Below, piece after piece: positions 1 to 6,647 of a stretch of 7,339 nt of DNA. The stretch is taken from NCBI GenBank assembly GCA_937871735.1, contig CALMOI010000101.1, positions 1 through 7,339 on the forward strand. The letters are read 5' to 3'. The translations under genes were made by a program, and so were the position numbers. Source of the stretch: an uncultured Comamonadaceae bacterium. Its GTDB lineage: Bacteria > Pseudomonadota > Gammaproteobacteria > Burkholderiales > Burkholderiaceae_C. How positions within the stretch are numbered: the stretch's first letter is position 1; each line of letters opens with the position of its first letter. The notes under the pieces were generated by a model. It made no database searches and was not told the origin of the DNA. It saw only the letters and a list, made by a program, of their open reading frames with translations.

Positions 1-538
1 GAATCAGCGCCAGGTTCTCCAGCCCCGGCCGGCCCTGCGCCAGCGTCCAGCCGAAGTGACGCGGCGCGCCGCCGTCACTGCGCGCTTGCTCGCGCGCCAC
101 CAGCAGTTCCAGCACCACGGTGGCCAAGGTCAACAAGACCAAGGCGTGCATTGAGATCAGCGTGAACAATTGCACCAGCCCCGCCTCGCCATAAGCCAAG
201 CTGACCAGCGGCACCCCGATCATCAAGGTGTTGCTGAAGATGCTGGCCAACGCCAACACGGCAGATTGGCTGTTCAAACCCCGTATCAACAGCAGCGCCA
301 AAAACAAAGCCCCAGCCACGGTGTAGTACAGCGCCACCGATTTGAAGTCGAGCCGCTCGACATGCACGCTGCTCATGGTGCGAAAAAGCAGCGCCTGCGT
401 CAGCACCAAAAACACCAAGTTCGACAGGTCACGCACCGCCTCGCCCCGCACCAGCCGCATCCGCCCCGCCACATAGCCAATCAAAATCAACAACACCACC
501 GGCAGCAGTGACGAGACAACAGGGTGATCTAAATTCAT
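1..538 (-). CDS. AEC-family (auxin efflux carrier-like) permease, N-terminal part
   Basis: Reading the minus strand from ATG at 538 gives 179 codons before the left edge of the window; the C-terminal part is missing because of the window boundary, not because the gene is broken. The product is an inner-membrane protein starting MNLDHPVVSSLLPVVLLILI, with hydrophobic segments near residues 9-24, 40-55, 67-86, 95-117 and 119-145. The stretch SNTLMIGVPLVSLAYGEAG (residues 102-120) is typical of AEC/PIN-like permeases, where an Asn and a Gly-x-Pro lie in a broken helix. AEC members are secondary carriers or exporters of organic anions such as malate or malonate; the substrate here cannot be told. 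Full family members are usually about 300-320 residues, so roughly 130 are outside. The gene is divergent from the DUF1800 gene. No Shine-Dalgarno sequence precedes the ATG. Confidence 0.85.
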   Translation of the reverse strand, partial: MNLDHPVVSSLLPVVLLILIGYVAGRMRLVRGEAVRDLSNLVFLVLTQALLFRTMSSVHVERLDFKSVALYYTVAGALFLALLLIRGLNSQSAVLALASIFSNTLMIGVPLVSLAYGEAGLVQLFTLISMHALVLLTLATVVLELLVAREQARSDGGAPRHFGWTLAQGRPGLENLALI

Positions 539-546
539 GAGGCTGG

Positions 547-552
547 ATTATC
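547..552 (-). promoter_or_regulatory. Candidate -10 element of the AEC permease gene
   Basis: On the minus strand the hexamer GATAAT matches the TATAAT consensus at 5 of 6 positions. It ends only 8 nt before the permease ATG (536-538), so transcription would begin at or beside the A of the start codon. No good -35 hexamer stands 16-18 bp upstream (GTGGAT is the best aligned). The missing ribosome-binding site fits a leaderless or near-leaderless mRNA. This is inferred from spacing alone. Confidence 0.35.
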
Positions 553-574
553 GAGTTTGGCCCTGGGCTATCCA

Positions 575-602
575 CGGACAAGGCCATGCATACAGATACA
601 CT
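575..602 (+). promoter_or_regulatory. Weak candidate promoter for the DUF1800-DUF1501 operon
   Basis: CGGACA (575-580, 4 of 6 to TTGACA) and TACACT (597-602, 4 of 6 to TATAAT) are 16 bp apart in the 127-bp divergent region. They would give a leader of about 55-60 nt before the ATG at 666. Matches this weak occur by chance in such a region; it is listed because the operon needs a promoter here and nothing better was seen. Confidence 0.2.
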
Positions 603-654
603 AACCTCGCCCAAGCACAGCCCGGTCAACCTAGACTTTCACGGGCGTGTATTC

Positions 655-660
655 AAGGAG
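655..660 (+). promoter_or_regulatory. Shine-Dalgarno AAGGAG that decides the DUF1800 start
   Basis: AAGGAG lies 5 nt before ATG 666 and 11 nt before a second in-frame ATG at 672. It is a near-perfect ribosome-binding site. It argues against the more upstream in-frame ATG at 537, which overlaps the start codon of the divergent permease gene, and against the inner ATG at 753, which has no Shine-Dalgarno sequence. Confidence 0.7.
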
Positions 661-665
661 CTTTC

Positions 666-2447
666 ATGCTGATGGATCCGACCACTTCTGCCACCTCTGA
701 GCATCTTCGGCCCGCTGACGCCGATCACTCCACGCCTTCAGCAAACAGCGCGATGCATCGCACAGGCGAACGTGCTGCACTTGCCGGTGCAATGGGTCTG
801 CTGTCTGGCCTGAGCGCCTGTGGCGGCGGTGATGCAGGAAGCGAGGCCACGGCATCATCCACCACAGACATCACTCCCAGCTCACTGGCCAGCGTTGTCA
901 CCAGCGCGGCACCGGCCAACGTCACCGAAGCCGCACGCTTTTTGGCTCAAGCCACTCCCGGTTACACCCGAGCGGATATCACGGCGCTGATGGGCATGAG
1001 CTACGCCACTTGGATCAACAAGCAAATCGCCCTGCCGCGCAGCCAAAGTCACTACGACTTTTTGATCAGCAAAGGCTACAACAACGCGGCCTACAGCAGC
1101 GGTGCCACGGGCATGGACACCACGCTGTGGCGCAAGTTCATCAGCGGCACCGACGCACTGCGCCAGCGTGTGGTGCTGGCCTTGTCGGAAATTTGCGTGG
1201 TCTCGCGCACCGGCATGAACATCTCTTGGCCGCAGTTCGCCATCGCCAACTACGTGGACATTTTGGAGGCCAACGCCTTCGGCAACTACCGCACGCTGCT
1301 GGAAAAAATCTCGCGCAGCACGGCGATGGCGACCTACCTCACCTTCTTGGACAACACCAAGACCAACACCATCACCGGCAGCCAGCCCGACGAGAACTAC
1401 GCCCGTGAGCTGATGCAGCTCTTCACCATCGGGCTGTACCAGCTCAACAACGATGGCACCGTCAAGCTGACCAACGGCGTGCCCACCGAGACTTATGTGC
1501 AGGCTGATGTCAGCGGCTTGGCACGCGTCTTCACCGGCTGGGGGCCGGACTTGTCTGGCTTGGCCAACCCCGGCACGCCGCCTGACTTCCATATCCGCCC
1601 GCTGGTGCAATCAGCTTGGCGCTACGAATCCGGCAGCAAGACCTTCTTAGGCACCACCGTGCCCGCCGGAGCCACCGCCGACGAAAGCCTGAAAGCCGCG
1701 TTGGACACCGTCTTCAAGCACCCCAACTTGCCACCGTTCATTTGCCGTCAGTTGATTCAACGACTCATCACCAGCAACCCCAGCGCCGCTTATGTGGGCC
1801 GGGTCACGGCGGTGTTCGTGAACAACGGCTCAGGCGTGCGCGGCGATTTGGCGGCGGTCATCAAAGCTATCTTGCTCGACAGCGAAGCGCGCAACATGGC
1901 TAACGTCAGCTCGCCCACTTTTGGCAAGCTGCGCGAGCCGGTGCTGCGCTTTCTGAACTGGGCGCGGGCCTTCTCGGTGACCTCACCCACCGGCGCTTGG
2001 GACATAGGCGATTTGTCTGACCCCGGCACACAGTTGGGCCAAAGCCCGCTGCACTCGCCCTCGGTGTTCAACTTTTTCCGCCCCGGTTATGTGCCACCCA
2101 GCACCAGTTTGGCTACGAAAGCACTGCACGCGCCCGAGTTCCAAATCACCAACGAGGCCACGGTCTCGGGTTACGTCAACTTTGTGCAGCAGTTTGTGGC
2201 TGGCAGCAACATCGGCGAGACGCGCCCGGACTACAGCAAGCTGATGCCGCTGGTGGCCGACAGTGCCGCCCTGCTGCGCGAGGTCAACCTGCTGTTGGCG
2301 GCCAACCAAGTTTCAGCCACCACGCTGGCTCCGCTGAAGACGGCGCTCGACACCATTGCTGTCACCACTGCTGCTGGCAAAACCAACCGCATCCAAGCCG
2401 CTGTCATGCTGATTTTGGCGGCCCCCGAGTACATCGCGCAAAAGTGA
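666..2447 (+). CDS. DUF1800 family exported protein, predicted lipoprotein
   Basis: The 593-residue product belongs to the DUF1800 family (PF08811), whose biochemical role is unknown. Family landmarks in order: AARFLAQATPGYTRADI (89-105), LRQRVVLALSE (165-175), NYARELMQLFTIGLYQL (244-260), VSGLARVFTGW (282-292), HPNLPPFICRQLIQRL (352-367), KLREPVLRFLNW (421-432) and SPSVFNFFRPGYVPP (464-478). The N-terminus has a hydrophobic run (38-51) ending in LSAC (49-52) followed by GGG, a lipobox with Cys52 as the likely lipidated residue and then a Ser/Thr/Ala-rich linker. The n-region before it is unusually long (about 37 residues, including acidic ones). A start at 753 would give a textbook 22-residue lipoprotein signal but lacks a ribosome-binding site, so 666 is preferred. 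The DUF1501 gene follows after 10 bp, indicating an operon. Family assignment is firm; the start and lipidation are inferred. Confidence 0.9.
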   Translation: MLMDPTTSATSEHLRPADADHSTPSANSAMHRTGERAALAGAMGLLSGLSACGGGDAGSEATASSTTDITPSSLASVVTSAAPANVTEAARFLAQATPGYTRADITALMGMSYATWINKQIALPRSQSHYDFLISKGYNNAAYSSGATGMDTTLWRKFISGTDALRQRVVLALSEICVVSRTGMNISWPQFAIANYVDILEANAFGNYRTLLEKISRSTAMATYLTFLDNTKTNTITGSQPDENYARELMQLFTIGLYQLNNDGTVKLTNGVPTETYVQADVSGLARVFTGWGPDLSGLANPGTPPDFHIRPLVQSAWRYESGSKTFLGTTVPAGATADESLKAALDTVFKHPNLPPFICRQLIQRLITSNPSAAYVGRVTAVFVNNGSGVRGDLAAVIKAILLDSEARNMANVSSPTFGKLREPVLRFLNWARAFSVTSPTGAWDIGDLSDPGTQLGQSPLHSPSVFNFFRPGYVPPSTSLATKALHAPEFQITNEATVSGYVNFVQQFVAGSNIGETRPDYSKLMPLVADSAALLREVNLLLAANQVSATTLAPLKTALDTIAVTTAAGKTNRIQAAVMLILAAPEYIAQK

Positions 2448-2457
2448 GAGCACGGCC

Positions 2458-3864
2458 ATGAACAACCTCCATCCCGAAATTCAGCCCAACAATGCCTCGC
2501 GCCGCGAATTTTTGAAGCGCGCTTCTGTGCTGTCGGTGGCTGGCAGCGCGGGTCTGCCGCTGGCCATGTCGCTCAGCGCCATCAGCGAAGCCGCTGCCGC
2601 CACCGCCACCGACTACAAAGCGATAGTCTGCGTGTTCTTGAACGGCGGCAACGACTACGCCAACACGCTGGTGCCCTACGACAGCACCAACTACAACAGC
2701 TACGCCAGTCTGCGCAGCAATATCGCCATCCCGCAAAGCAGCTTGATTCCCACGGTGCTCACGCCCACCACCGCCTTGCCCGGCGGCGCGAGGTACGCGC
2801 TGCACCCCAATCTGGCCAAGTTGCTGCCGATTTTCAACGCGGGCAAGCTGGCACCCATCTTGAACGTGGGCACGCTGATGCAGCCCATCACCAAAGCCCA
2901 GTGGACAAGCGGCAAAGCCGTGGTGCCGCCCAAGCTGTTCTCGCACAACGACCAACAGTCTTATGTGCAGTCGTTCGGCGTTGAAGGCACGACCACCGGC
3001 TGGGGCGGCCGCATCGGTGACTTGTACGCGGCGGGCAATGGCAATTCGACATTCACGTGCATCAGCGTGACCGGCAACGCGGTGTTTGTTTCCGGGCAAA
3101 GCGCGGTGCAGTACCAAGTCACGCCCAGTGGCGCGGTGCCCATCACCGGCATCAAGAGCGCGTTGTTTGGTTCGGCGGCTTGCTCGTCGGCGCTGCGCGA
3201 TTTGATGATCGGCGCACGCACCAATTTGTTTGAAAACGAGTACAGCAAGATCACCAGCCGAGCCCTCACAGCCGGCGACCAACTGACGGCTGGACTGACT
3301 GGCGCACCGGCCATCGCCACCGCCTTCCCGGCCAACAACTGGCTGGGCAGCCAGCTCAAGATGGTGGCCAAGCTGATTTCTGCCCGCAACACGCTGGGTG
3401 CCAAGCGCCAGGTGTTTTTCGTCTCCACCGGCGGGTTTGACACCCACAGCAATTTACTCACAGAACACGCCAATCTGATGACCAACCTGAACGACGCGCT
3501 GGCCGCCTTCTACGCCGCCACCGTGGAGTTGGGCATTTCCGACAAAGTTGCCACCTTCACCGCTTCTGACTTTGGACGCACTTTGGTCAGCAACGATAGC
3601 GGCTCGGATCACGGCTGGGGCGGCGTGCAGTTTGTGATGGGCGGCGGCGTGCTGGGTAAATCGTTTGTCGGTACATCGCCCGTGTTTGCGAACAACGGCC
3701 CCAACGACGTGGGCCAAGGCCGCTTGATTCCCACCACCTCCATTGACCAATTGGCCTCGACCTTGGCAACGTGGATGGGCGTGTCAGACAGCGAACAAAC
3801 CGTGGTTCTGCCCAATCTGAAGAACTTCACCACCAAGAACCTGGGCTTCATGGCCCCGGCCTGA
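2458..3864 (+). CDS. DUF1501 family protein with Tat signal
   Basis: The 468-residue product matches the DUF1501 family (PF07394), related in fold to the alkaline phosphatase/sulfatase superfamily; its substrate is unknown. The N-terminus carries a twin-arginine export motif, SRREFLK (14-20), then a hydrophobic stretch to about residue 42 and a likely signal peptidase site in the Ala-rich run at 45-49, so the protein should cross the inner membrane folded. Family motifs in order: FLNGGNDYANTLVPYD (60-75), HPNLAKLLPIFNAGKLA (116-132), SHNDQQ (162-167), GGFDTH (325-330), SDFGRT (370-375) and GSDHGWGG (382-389). The Asp and His residues in these motifs occupy the pattern expected for metal ligands. 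ATG 2458 is 10 bp after the DUF1800 stop, with only a weak Shine-Dalgarno (GAGAG) overlapping that stop. The pairing with DUF1800 is recurrent in bacteria and suggests a joint exported function. Confidence 0.92.
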   Translation: MNNLHPEIQPNNASRREFLKRASVLSVAGSAGLPLAMSLSAISEAAAATATDYKAIVCVFLNGGNDYANTLVPYDSTNYNSYASLRSNIAIPQSSLIPTVLTPTTALPGGARYALHPNLAKLLPIFNAGKLAPILNVGTLMQPITKAQWTSGKAVVPPKLFSHNDQQSYVQSFGVEGTTTGWGGRIGDLYAAGNGNSTFTCISVTGNAVFVSGQSAVQYQVTPSGAVPITGIKSALFGSAACSSALRDLMIGARTNLFENEYSKITSRALTAGDQLTAGLTGAPAIATAFPANNWLGSQLKMVAKLISARNTLGAKRQVFFVSTGGFDTHSNLLTEHANLMTNLNDALAAFYAATVELGISDKVATFTASDFGRTLVSNDSGSDHGWGGVQFVMGGGVLGKSFVGTSPVFANNGPNDVGQGRLIPTTSIDQLASTLATWMGVSDSEQTVVLPNLKNFTTKNLGFMAPA

Positions 3865-3890
3865 ACGTCCACCCGCTGACTCACCGGTCT

Positions 3891-3933
3891 AGCACACGGC
3901 CCGCTGCCCTTCTGGGTTGCGGGCCGTGGTGCT
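3891..3933. terminator. Hairpin between convergent genes, probable bidirectional terminator
   Basis: The arms AGCACACGGCCCGC (3891-3904) and GCGGGCCGTGGTGCT (3919-3933) pair over 14 bp with one bulged base, and the loop can add an inner CCC/GGG stem around TTCT. It lies 26 bp after the DUF1501 stop and 20 bp from the stop of the opposing receptor gene. The T-tract is poor on both sides (TTTC on the plus strand), so it may act with Rho or as a 3'-end stabiliser rather than as a canonical intrinsic terminator. Confidence 0.6.
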
Positions 3934-3953
3934 TTCAGGCGCTGGGTCGGCGA

Positions 3954-6146
3954 TCAGAACACCGCTTGCACGCCCAGCTTCAGGCTACGCCCCGGCAGCG
4001 GCGCTTTGGGAAAGGCCGTGCTGGTCAGCACCGAGCTGGCGCTGTAGGCCAGCACGTTGGTGGCGTTGTCCAAACGGGCATACCACGTCAGGCTGGTCGA
4101 GGGCAGCTTCTGGCGGTAGCTGGCCCCGAGGTTCCACAGGGTGTAGGCCTCGGTGGCCCGGCTGGTGCTGGGCACGCGGTTTTGGGCGGCGGAGTGATCA
4201 GCGCCGATGCGGGCGCTCCACGGCCCTTGCGTCCAAGCCAGCGTGGCTCCGACGCGCACCGGAGCGATGCGTGGCAGCGGCTCGCCCGTGCTCAGATTGG
4301 TGGCGCGCACCATGTCGCCGCGCAACTGCAAGTCCAGCACTTGCCCCGTCCCGGCTTGCAAGCCACCAGCCCCCAGCAGGCGCAAGTTGCCGCTGACCTC
4401 CAGCCCGGTGAAGCGTGCGCGCACGCTGCGGTAGGCCTGCTCGGGCACGATCTCGGCCCCACTGGCGTCGGCCACGCCGTCTCCGTTGGCGTCCAGCGGG
4501 TTGCGCTCACCATCGGTGCCCATCTGGTCGCCGGTGTCCAGCAGGCCGATGTAGCGGGCAAAGCGGCTTTGGTAGGCGTTCAGGCTGAAGCGGTGCGGGC
4601 CGTCTTGCCATGCTGCGCCCATGTCCAGACTGGTCGATTGCTCGGTGCGCAGATCGGGGTTGCCGGTTTCCCAGGCGGCGGTGGCCAGATGCGGGCCGTT
4701 GGCAAACAGCTCGTAGTCTTTGGGTGCGCGTTGGGTGTGGGCCAAGTTGCCGGTCAGTTGCCACGCCGGGCTCAGCCGCACCAAGCTGCCCAGCGCCACG
4801 CTGTGCGGGTGGAACTGGCGCTCGCCCACGGCAAAGCGGGTGATGCTAGTGTCAGGGTTGCCCAGCGAGCGCACTTGGACGGATTCGGTGCGCGCCCCCA
4901 AGCTGAGCTTGCCCCAGCCCGTTGCCCACTCTTCATGCAAAAACAGCGCGGTATTGCGGCTGTGGCTGAACGGGGCAAAAGCCTCTTCGCCATCGGCGCT
5001 GAAGTCTGCCGACTCGGCTTGCAGGCCGATCACCCCGGCCACCGGCCCCATGTCGCGGTGCTGCACTTGCAGCCGCAGCTCGTGGCCCTGGTTGGCAAAA
5101 CGGGTACCGGCCTCGCTGCCCTCAAACTCGGTGTGCTGGTAGTCGGTGCGGCTCCACTGCCCTTCAACGCGCCGCACCCAGTCGCCCGCGCCACCGCGCC
5201 ACTCGCCCGCCAGTGCGTAGCGTTGCGAGTCCATGCCGATGGTGACCTCGTCTTCGGCCACAGTGCCGTAGTGGCTGTGGTAAGTACTGACCGACGCACC
5301 CAGGTAGCCCTGGTCAAAAAACAGGCTGCCGCCCACCGCGCCGCCATCGGTCTGGCTGGCCGAGTTGCAGATGCGCCGCGCTGAAGTGGTCAAACCACCC
5401 TGGGTACACGGCAGCAGGCGCGGCACATCGACATCACCCGTGTTGCGCCTGAAGGCATCGGCGTGCAGCCCCCAGTGTGCAGTGCCGCCTTCGACCAGCA
5501 GCGCGCCGCCGCGTTCGCGGTTGCCGCTGGCCACGCCGACATCGGCCTTGCCGACCACGCCTTCGATGGGCTCACGCGGGATGCGGTTGTCCAGCACATT
5601 GACCACGCCGCCGGTGGCGCTGCCGCCGTAGAGCAAAGCACCCGGGCCGCGCAGCACCTCGACGCGCTCGATGGTCAAGGGCTCCAGCGGCACGGCGTGG
5701 TCGTAGCTCAGGCCCGAGGCGTCCAGACTGGCCCCGCTGTTGTTCAGGATGCGGATGCGGTCGCCGTCCAGCCCGCGAATCACCGGGCGGCTGGCGTTGG
5801 GGCCAAAGTAGCTGCTGCTGACGCCGGGCAGGCCGTCCAGCGTTTCGCCCAGCGTGGTTTTGACTTGGCTGGGGGCGCTGCTCAGTTGCAGTTGGTGGGT
5901 GGGCGCAATCACCTCGCCCGAGCCCAGTGGGTTGCCGGTGACGGTGATGGTGCCCAGGCTGGGTGTGGCGGTATCGACAGCGTCAGCGGCCAGCGCGGCA
6001 GCACTGGCCCCGGCGCACACAGCCCAGACGGCGGCACTCACCCAGCGCGGGCGCGCCGGGCGTCCCAGGTGAAATTCAGGGTGAATGAAACAGGCGCACG
6101 CGCCCAAACTTGCGCCAGCGGCGCGGCAAGCCAGAAAAGAGGTCAT
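3954..6146 (-). CDS. TonB-dependent outer-membrane receptor, ZnuD-like branch
   Basis: The 730-residue product is an outer-membrane TonB-dependent receptor. In order: a signal peptide with hydrophobic core at about 36-53 and a cleavage site near ALA-A (51-54); a TonB-box-like TITVTG (66-71); a plug domain (about 85-195) with RPVIRGLDGDRIRILNN (120-136) and VEVLRGPGALLYGG (162-175); a 22-strand-type barrel to the end; and a terminal Phe, as in outer-membrane proteins. Plug features such as YDHAVPLEPLTIE and barrel features such as DYELFANGPHLATAAWETGNPDL resemble ZnuD zinc receptors, but the His-rich loop of neisserial ZnuD is absent, so the substrate (zinc, another metal or a chelate) is uncertain and no symbol is given. 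Two Cys (247, 260) and a DxNxDGxxD motif (552-560) sit in predicted loops. An in-frame GTG at 6209 would add 21 residues, but ATG 6146 has a partial Shine-Dalgarno (CGAG). It is the last gene of a minus-strand cluster. Confidence 0.9.
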   Translation of the reverse strand: MTSFLACRAAGASLGACACFIHPEFHLGRPARPRWVSAAVWAVCAGASAAALAADAVDTATPSLGTITVTGNPLGSGEVIAPTHQLQLSSAPSQVKTTLGETLDGLPGVSSSYFGPNASRPVIRGLDGDRIRILNNSGASLDASGLSYDHAVPLEPLTIERVEVLRGPGALLYGGSATGGVVNVLDNRIPREPIEGVVGKADVGVASGNRERGGALLVEGGTAHWGLHADAFRRNTGDVDVPRLLPCTQGGLTTSARRICNSASQTDGGAVGGSLFFDQGYLGASVSTYHSHYGTVAEDEVTIGMDSQRYALAGEWRGGAGDWVRRVEGQWSRTDYQHTEFEGSEAGTRFANQGHELRLQVQHRDMGPVAGVIGLQAESADFSADGEEAFAPFSHSRNTALFLHEEWATGWGKLSLGARTESVQVRSLGNPDTSITRFAVGERQFHPHSVALGSLVRLSPAWQLTGNLAHTQRAPKDYELFANGPHLATAAWETGNPDLRTEQSTSLDMGAAWQDGPHRFSLNAYQSRFARYIGLLDTGDQMGTDGERNPLDANGDGVADASGAEIVPEQAYRSVRARFTGLEVSGNLRLLGAGGLQAGTGQVLDLQLRGDMVRATNLSTGEPLPRIAPVRVGATLAWTQGPWSARIGADHSAAQNRVPSTSRATEAYTLWNLGASYRQKLPSTSLTWYARLDNATNVLAYSASSVLTSTAFPKAPLPGRSLKLGVQAVF

Positions 6147-6229
6147 CAAAAGCTCGTTGAAATCAGAAAAGCACGACGCCACCGCAGGCCCATGGGCTTG
6201 CAGTGGCACATCTCACAAGTCAGGGGAAA

Positions 6230-6631
6230 TCAACGAGCCCGGGGCGGGCCGCGTGCGTTGTAGAACGCGGGGATGCGGGTATATGCCGCCAGCGAAACCA
6301 ACACCGCAAAGTACAGCGGCGGAGCCGACGGCAAGGCCACAACCGGCACACCGACCAATGCGTCGCCACTGGCGCACTGGTCAAACAACTGGCAATCAGC
6401 GCTGTCACCTCGGTGACCAAACAAGGCGCTGAGCGTGGCATGCAGCGGGCTGACCACAGACCGCGCTGCCACCTCTGGCCGCAGGTGCGCGTGCAACTGA
6501 CGGTGCAACGCACCCAAGGTGGGTGCCCACAGCACCGCCAGCACCAACGCAGCCCAAACCCAGCGCGCACCGCCACCCACGCCGCGCCAAGCACGCAGAC
6601 GTTGCAAGTGAGTGGAAGCTGCGATGCGCAC
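6230..6631 (-). CDS. Small two-helix membrane protein of unknown function
   Basis: A GTG start at 6631, 16 bp after the msrA stop, gives 133 residues. A basic N-terminus is followed by a hydrophobic helix (about 24-41, WVWAALVLAVLWAPTLG), then LHRQLHAHLRPE (42-53), a soluble stretch with Cys80 and Cys86 in DCQLFDQCASGD (79-90), a second hydrophobic segment (about 93-118) and a tail ending NARGPPRAR. I do not recognise a named family with certainty; the layout resembles small hypothetical proteins (DUF2946-like) that sit before TonB receptor genes in Burkholderiales, which is from memory and unverified. The His and Cys residues would be compatible with metal handling, but no function is shown. 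The coding frame is supported by its position between two same-strand genes and by its coherent membrane-protein composition. The start is uncertain because no Shine-Dalgarno is evident before the GTG. Confidence 0.65.
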   Translation of the reverse strand: MRIAASTHLQRLRAWRGVGGGARWVWAALVLAVLWAPTLGALHRQLHAHLRPEVAARSVVSPLHATLSALFGHRGDSADCQLFDQCASGDALVGVPVVALPSAPPLYFAVLVSLAAYTRIPAFYNARGPPRAR

Positions 6632-6647
6632 TGTGATTTGCAGACGC

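Noticed and set aside
537..665. Upstream extension of the DUF1800 gene to ATG 537
   Set aside because: It would overlap the start codon of the divergent permease and cover the whole promoter region, while a strong Shine-Dalgarno supports 666/672.
882..1610. Minus-strand open frame (242 codons) opposite DUF1800
   Set aside because: Antisense shadow of a well-supported gene with no recognisable domain or ribosome-binding site.
2404..3447. Minus-strand open frame (347 codons) opposite DUF1501
   Set aside because: Antisense to a well-supported family gene; its Arg/Gly/Ala/His-rich composition shows no motif.
3891..3933. Hairpin as part of a mobile element or repeat family
   Set aside because: Only one copy was seen in the window, and its position between two convergent stop codons is explained by termination.
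3771..5384. Long plus-strand open frame (537 codons) opposite the receptor gene
   Set aside because: It starts inside the DUF1501 gene, crosses the terminator hairpin and is antisense to a clear receptor; its Ala/Gly/Gln/His-rich translation shows no domain, as expected for a shadow in GC-rich DNA.
3954..6146. Naming the receptor znuD
   Set aside because: Plug and barrel motifs resemble ZnuD, but the His-rich loop is missing and no Zur-like site was found, so the substrate is left open.
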